Below are positions 5,684 through 6,270 of a DNA stretch of 6,270 nt, one piece after another. The notes under the pieces were generated by a model, which worked only from the letters and a program-made list of their open reading frames with translations, did no database searches and was not told where the DNA came from. Every line of letters begins with the position of its first letter. Position 1 is the stretch's first letter. The position numbers and the translations under genes were made by a program. Source of the stretch: Xanthobacteraceae bacterium (GTDB lineage: Bacteria > Pseudomonadota > Alphaproteobacteria > Rhizobiales > Xanthobacteraceae); contig JASHVC010000509.1 of assembly GCA_030039655.1 (NCBI GenBank), positions 1 to 6,270 on the forward strand, given 5' to 3'.

Positions 5684-6270
5684 ATGAAAGACCGATCGAC
5701 CAACGTGACGATGACACGACGGCAAGTTGCGCGCGCTCTTGCGTTCTCGGTTGCCGGCATCGCGGCGGGCAGCGTTCACGCTCAAGCCAAATATCCCGAT
5801 CGTCCCGTACGCGTGATCCTGCCGTTCGCGGCCGGCGGCGTTGCGGATATCACGGCGCGGCTCGTGGCCGAGGGCCTCGGCAACAAGCTTGGGCAAAACT
5901 TCATTATTGAGAACAATCCCGGCGCCGGTGGCATTGCGGCAGCTCGCGCCGCGCTCTCGGGAGACAAGGATGGCTACACGCTCACGCTACTCACCAACGG
6001 CACCGCGATCAGCGTTCCGCTGTTCGAACACCTGCCGTTTGATCCGCTGAAGGACTTTGTACCGATTTCGCTGGTCGGCACCTTCGAAACCGATTTCGTT
6101 GTCGCTGCGTCGTCTAACTACAAGACGCTTGGCGATGTGTTGACCGCAGCGCGCGCGAAGCCCGGCACGCTCAATATCGGGACCGTCAATGTCGGCAGCA
6201 CGCAGAATCTTACGGCCGAACTGTTCAAATCCACGGCCAACGTCGATGTTGTGATCGTGCCGTTCCGGTC
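5684..6270 (+). CDS. Bug/TctC-family periplasmic solute-binding protein, N-terminal part (runs off the window)
   Basis: The frame stays open to the window end: 195 residues of an expected 320 or so. The N-terminus has TRRQVARALAF (11-21) followed by a hydrophobic stretch and VHAQA near residue 35. This is a signal peptide with a twin-arginine-like R12-R13 pair, although the Tat match is loose. The mature protein opens with YPDRPVRVILPFAAGGVAD (37-55), the Bug ligand-loop pattern with D55, then IENNPGAGG (75-83) and KDGYTL (95-100), all hallmarks of the tripartite tricarboxylate transporter binding-protein family. AAGGA at 5673-5677 sits 6 nt before the ATG, favouring this start over ATG 5711, which lacks such a site. 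It lies 23 bp after tgt with no terminator between, so read-through from the queA-tgt unit is plausible. The ligand is unknown; no membrane subunit genes are visible here. Confidence 0.93.
   Translation, partial: MKDRSTNVTMTRRQVARALAFSVAGIAAGSVHAQAKYPDRPVRVILPFAAGGVADITARLVAEGLGNKLGQNFIIENNPGAGGIAAARAALSGDKDGYTLTLLTNGTAISVPLFEHLPFDPLKDFVPISLVGTFETDFVVAASSNYKTLGDVLTAARAKPGTLNIGTVNVGSTQNLTAELFKSTANVDVVIVPFR

Noticed and set aside
5661..5687. Eight-codon mini-frame directly after the tgt stop, overlapping the Bug start as ATGA
   Set aside because: It has no ribosome binding site and is very short; the overlap arises from the purine-rich Shine-Dalgarno/start region and is probably chance.

Overview
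The window looks like ordinary chromosomal DNA from a high-GC alphaproteobacterium of the order Hyphomicrobiales (Rhizobiales), most like the Bradyrhizobium / Xanthobacteraceae side. Three things point there: the gene order coaD - cyclophilin - cyclophilin - exported hypothetical - queA - tgt, which I recall from that order; residue-level features of CoaD and TGT; and two Bug/TctC-type solute-binding proteins, a family greatly expanded in such soil bacteria. This placement is inference from memory of family sequences, not from a search.

Layout. Positions 1-168 hold the C-terminal end of a Bug-family periplasmic binding protein on the + strand. A small exported protein of unknown function (175-492, - strand) converges on it with a 6-bp gap. 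Positions 493-784 form a divergent, gene-free region with three predicted hairpins, two of them elaborate, the last ending 4 nt before the coaD start codon. From 785 everything is on the + strand: coaD (785-1285, coenzyme A synthesis), an exported cyclophilin-type prolyl isomerase (1316-1963), a cytoplasmic cyclophilin (2023-2523), and an exported Cys-rich protein with a TolA/TonB-C-like end (2530-3165). A gap of about 266 bp follows. Then come queA (3432-4517) and tgt (4527-5660), two steps of queuosine tRNA modification, and the start of a second Bug-family protein (5684 onward, cut by the window end).

How the genes work together. TGT inserts preQ1 at position 34 of GUN-anticodon tRNAs, and QueA adds the cyclopentenyl moiety from S-adenosylmethionine to give epoxyqueuosine; the two genes are 9 bp apart. 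The cyclophilin pair covers folding in the periplasm and the cytoplasm. CoaD is housekeeping. The short spacings (30, 59, 6, 9 and 23 bp) suggest one or two polycistronic units, with 3166-3431 the most likely internal boundary. No mobile element, CRISPR array, rRNA or tRNA gene was found.

What deserves attention: the near-complete loss of the structural zinc ligands in TGT; the paired stem-loops in the coaD leader, where no Shine-Dalgarno sequence is visible; the exported protein at 2530-3165; and the Bug gene fragments bracketing a housekeeping block. I see no convincing evidence for an entirely new multi-gene system.
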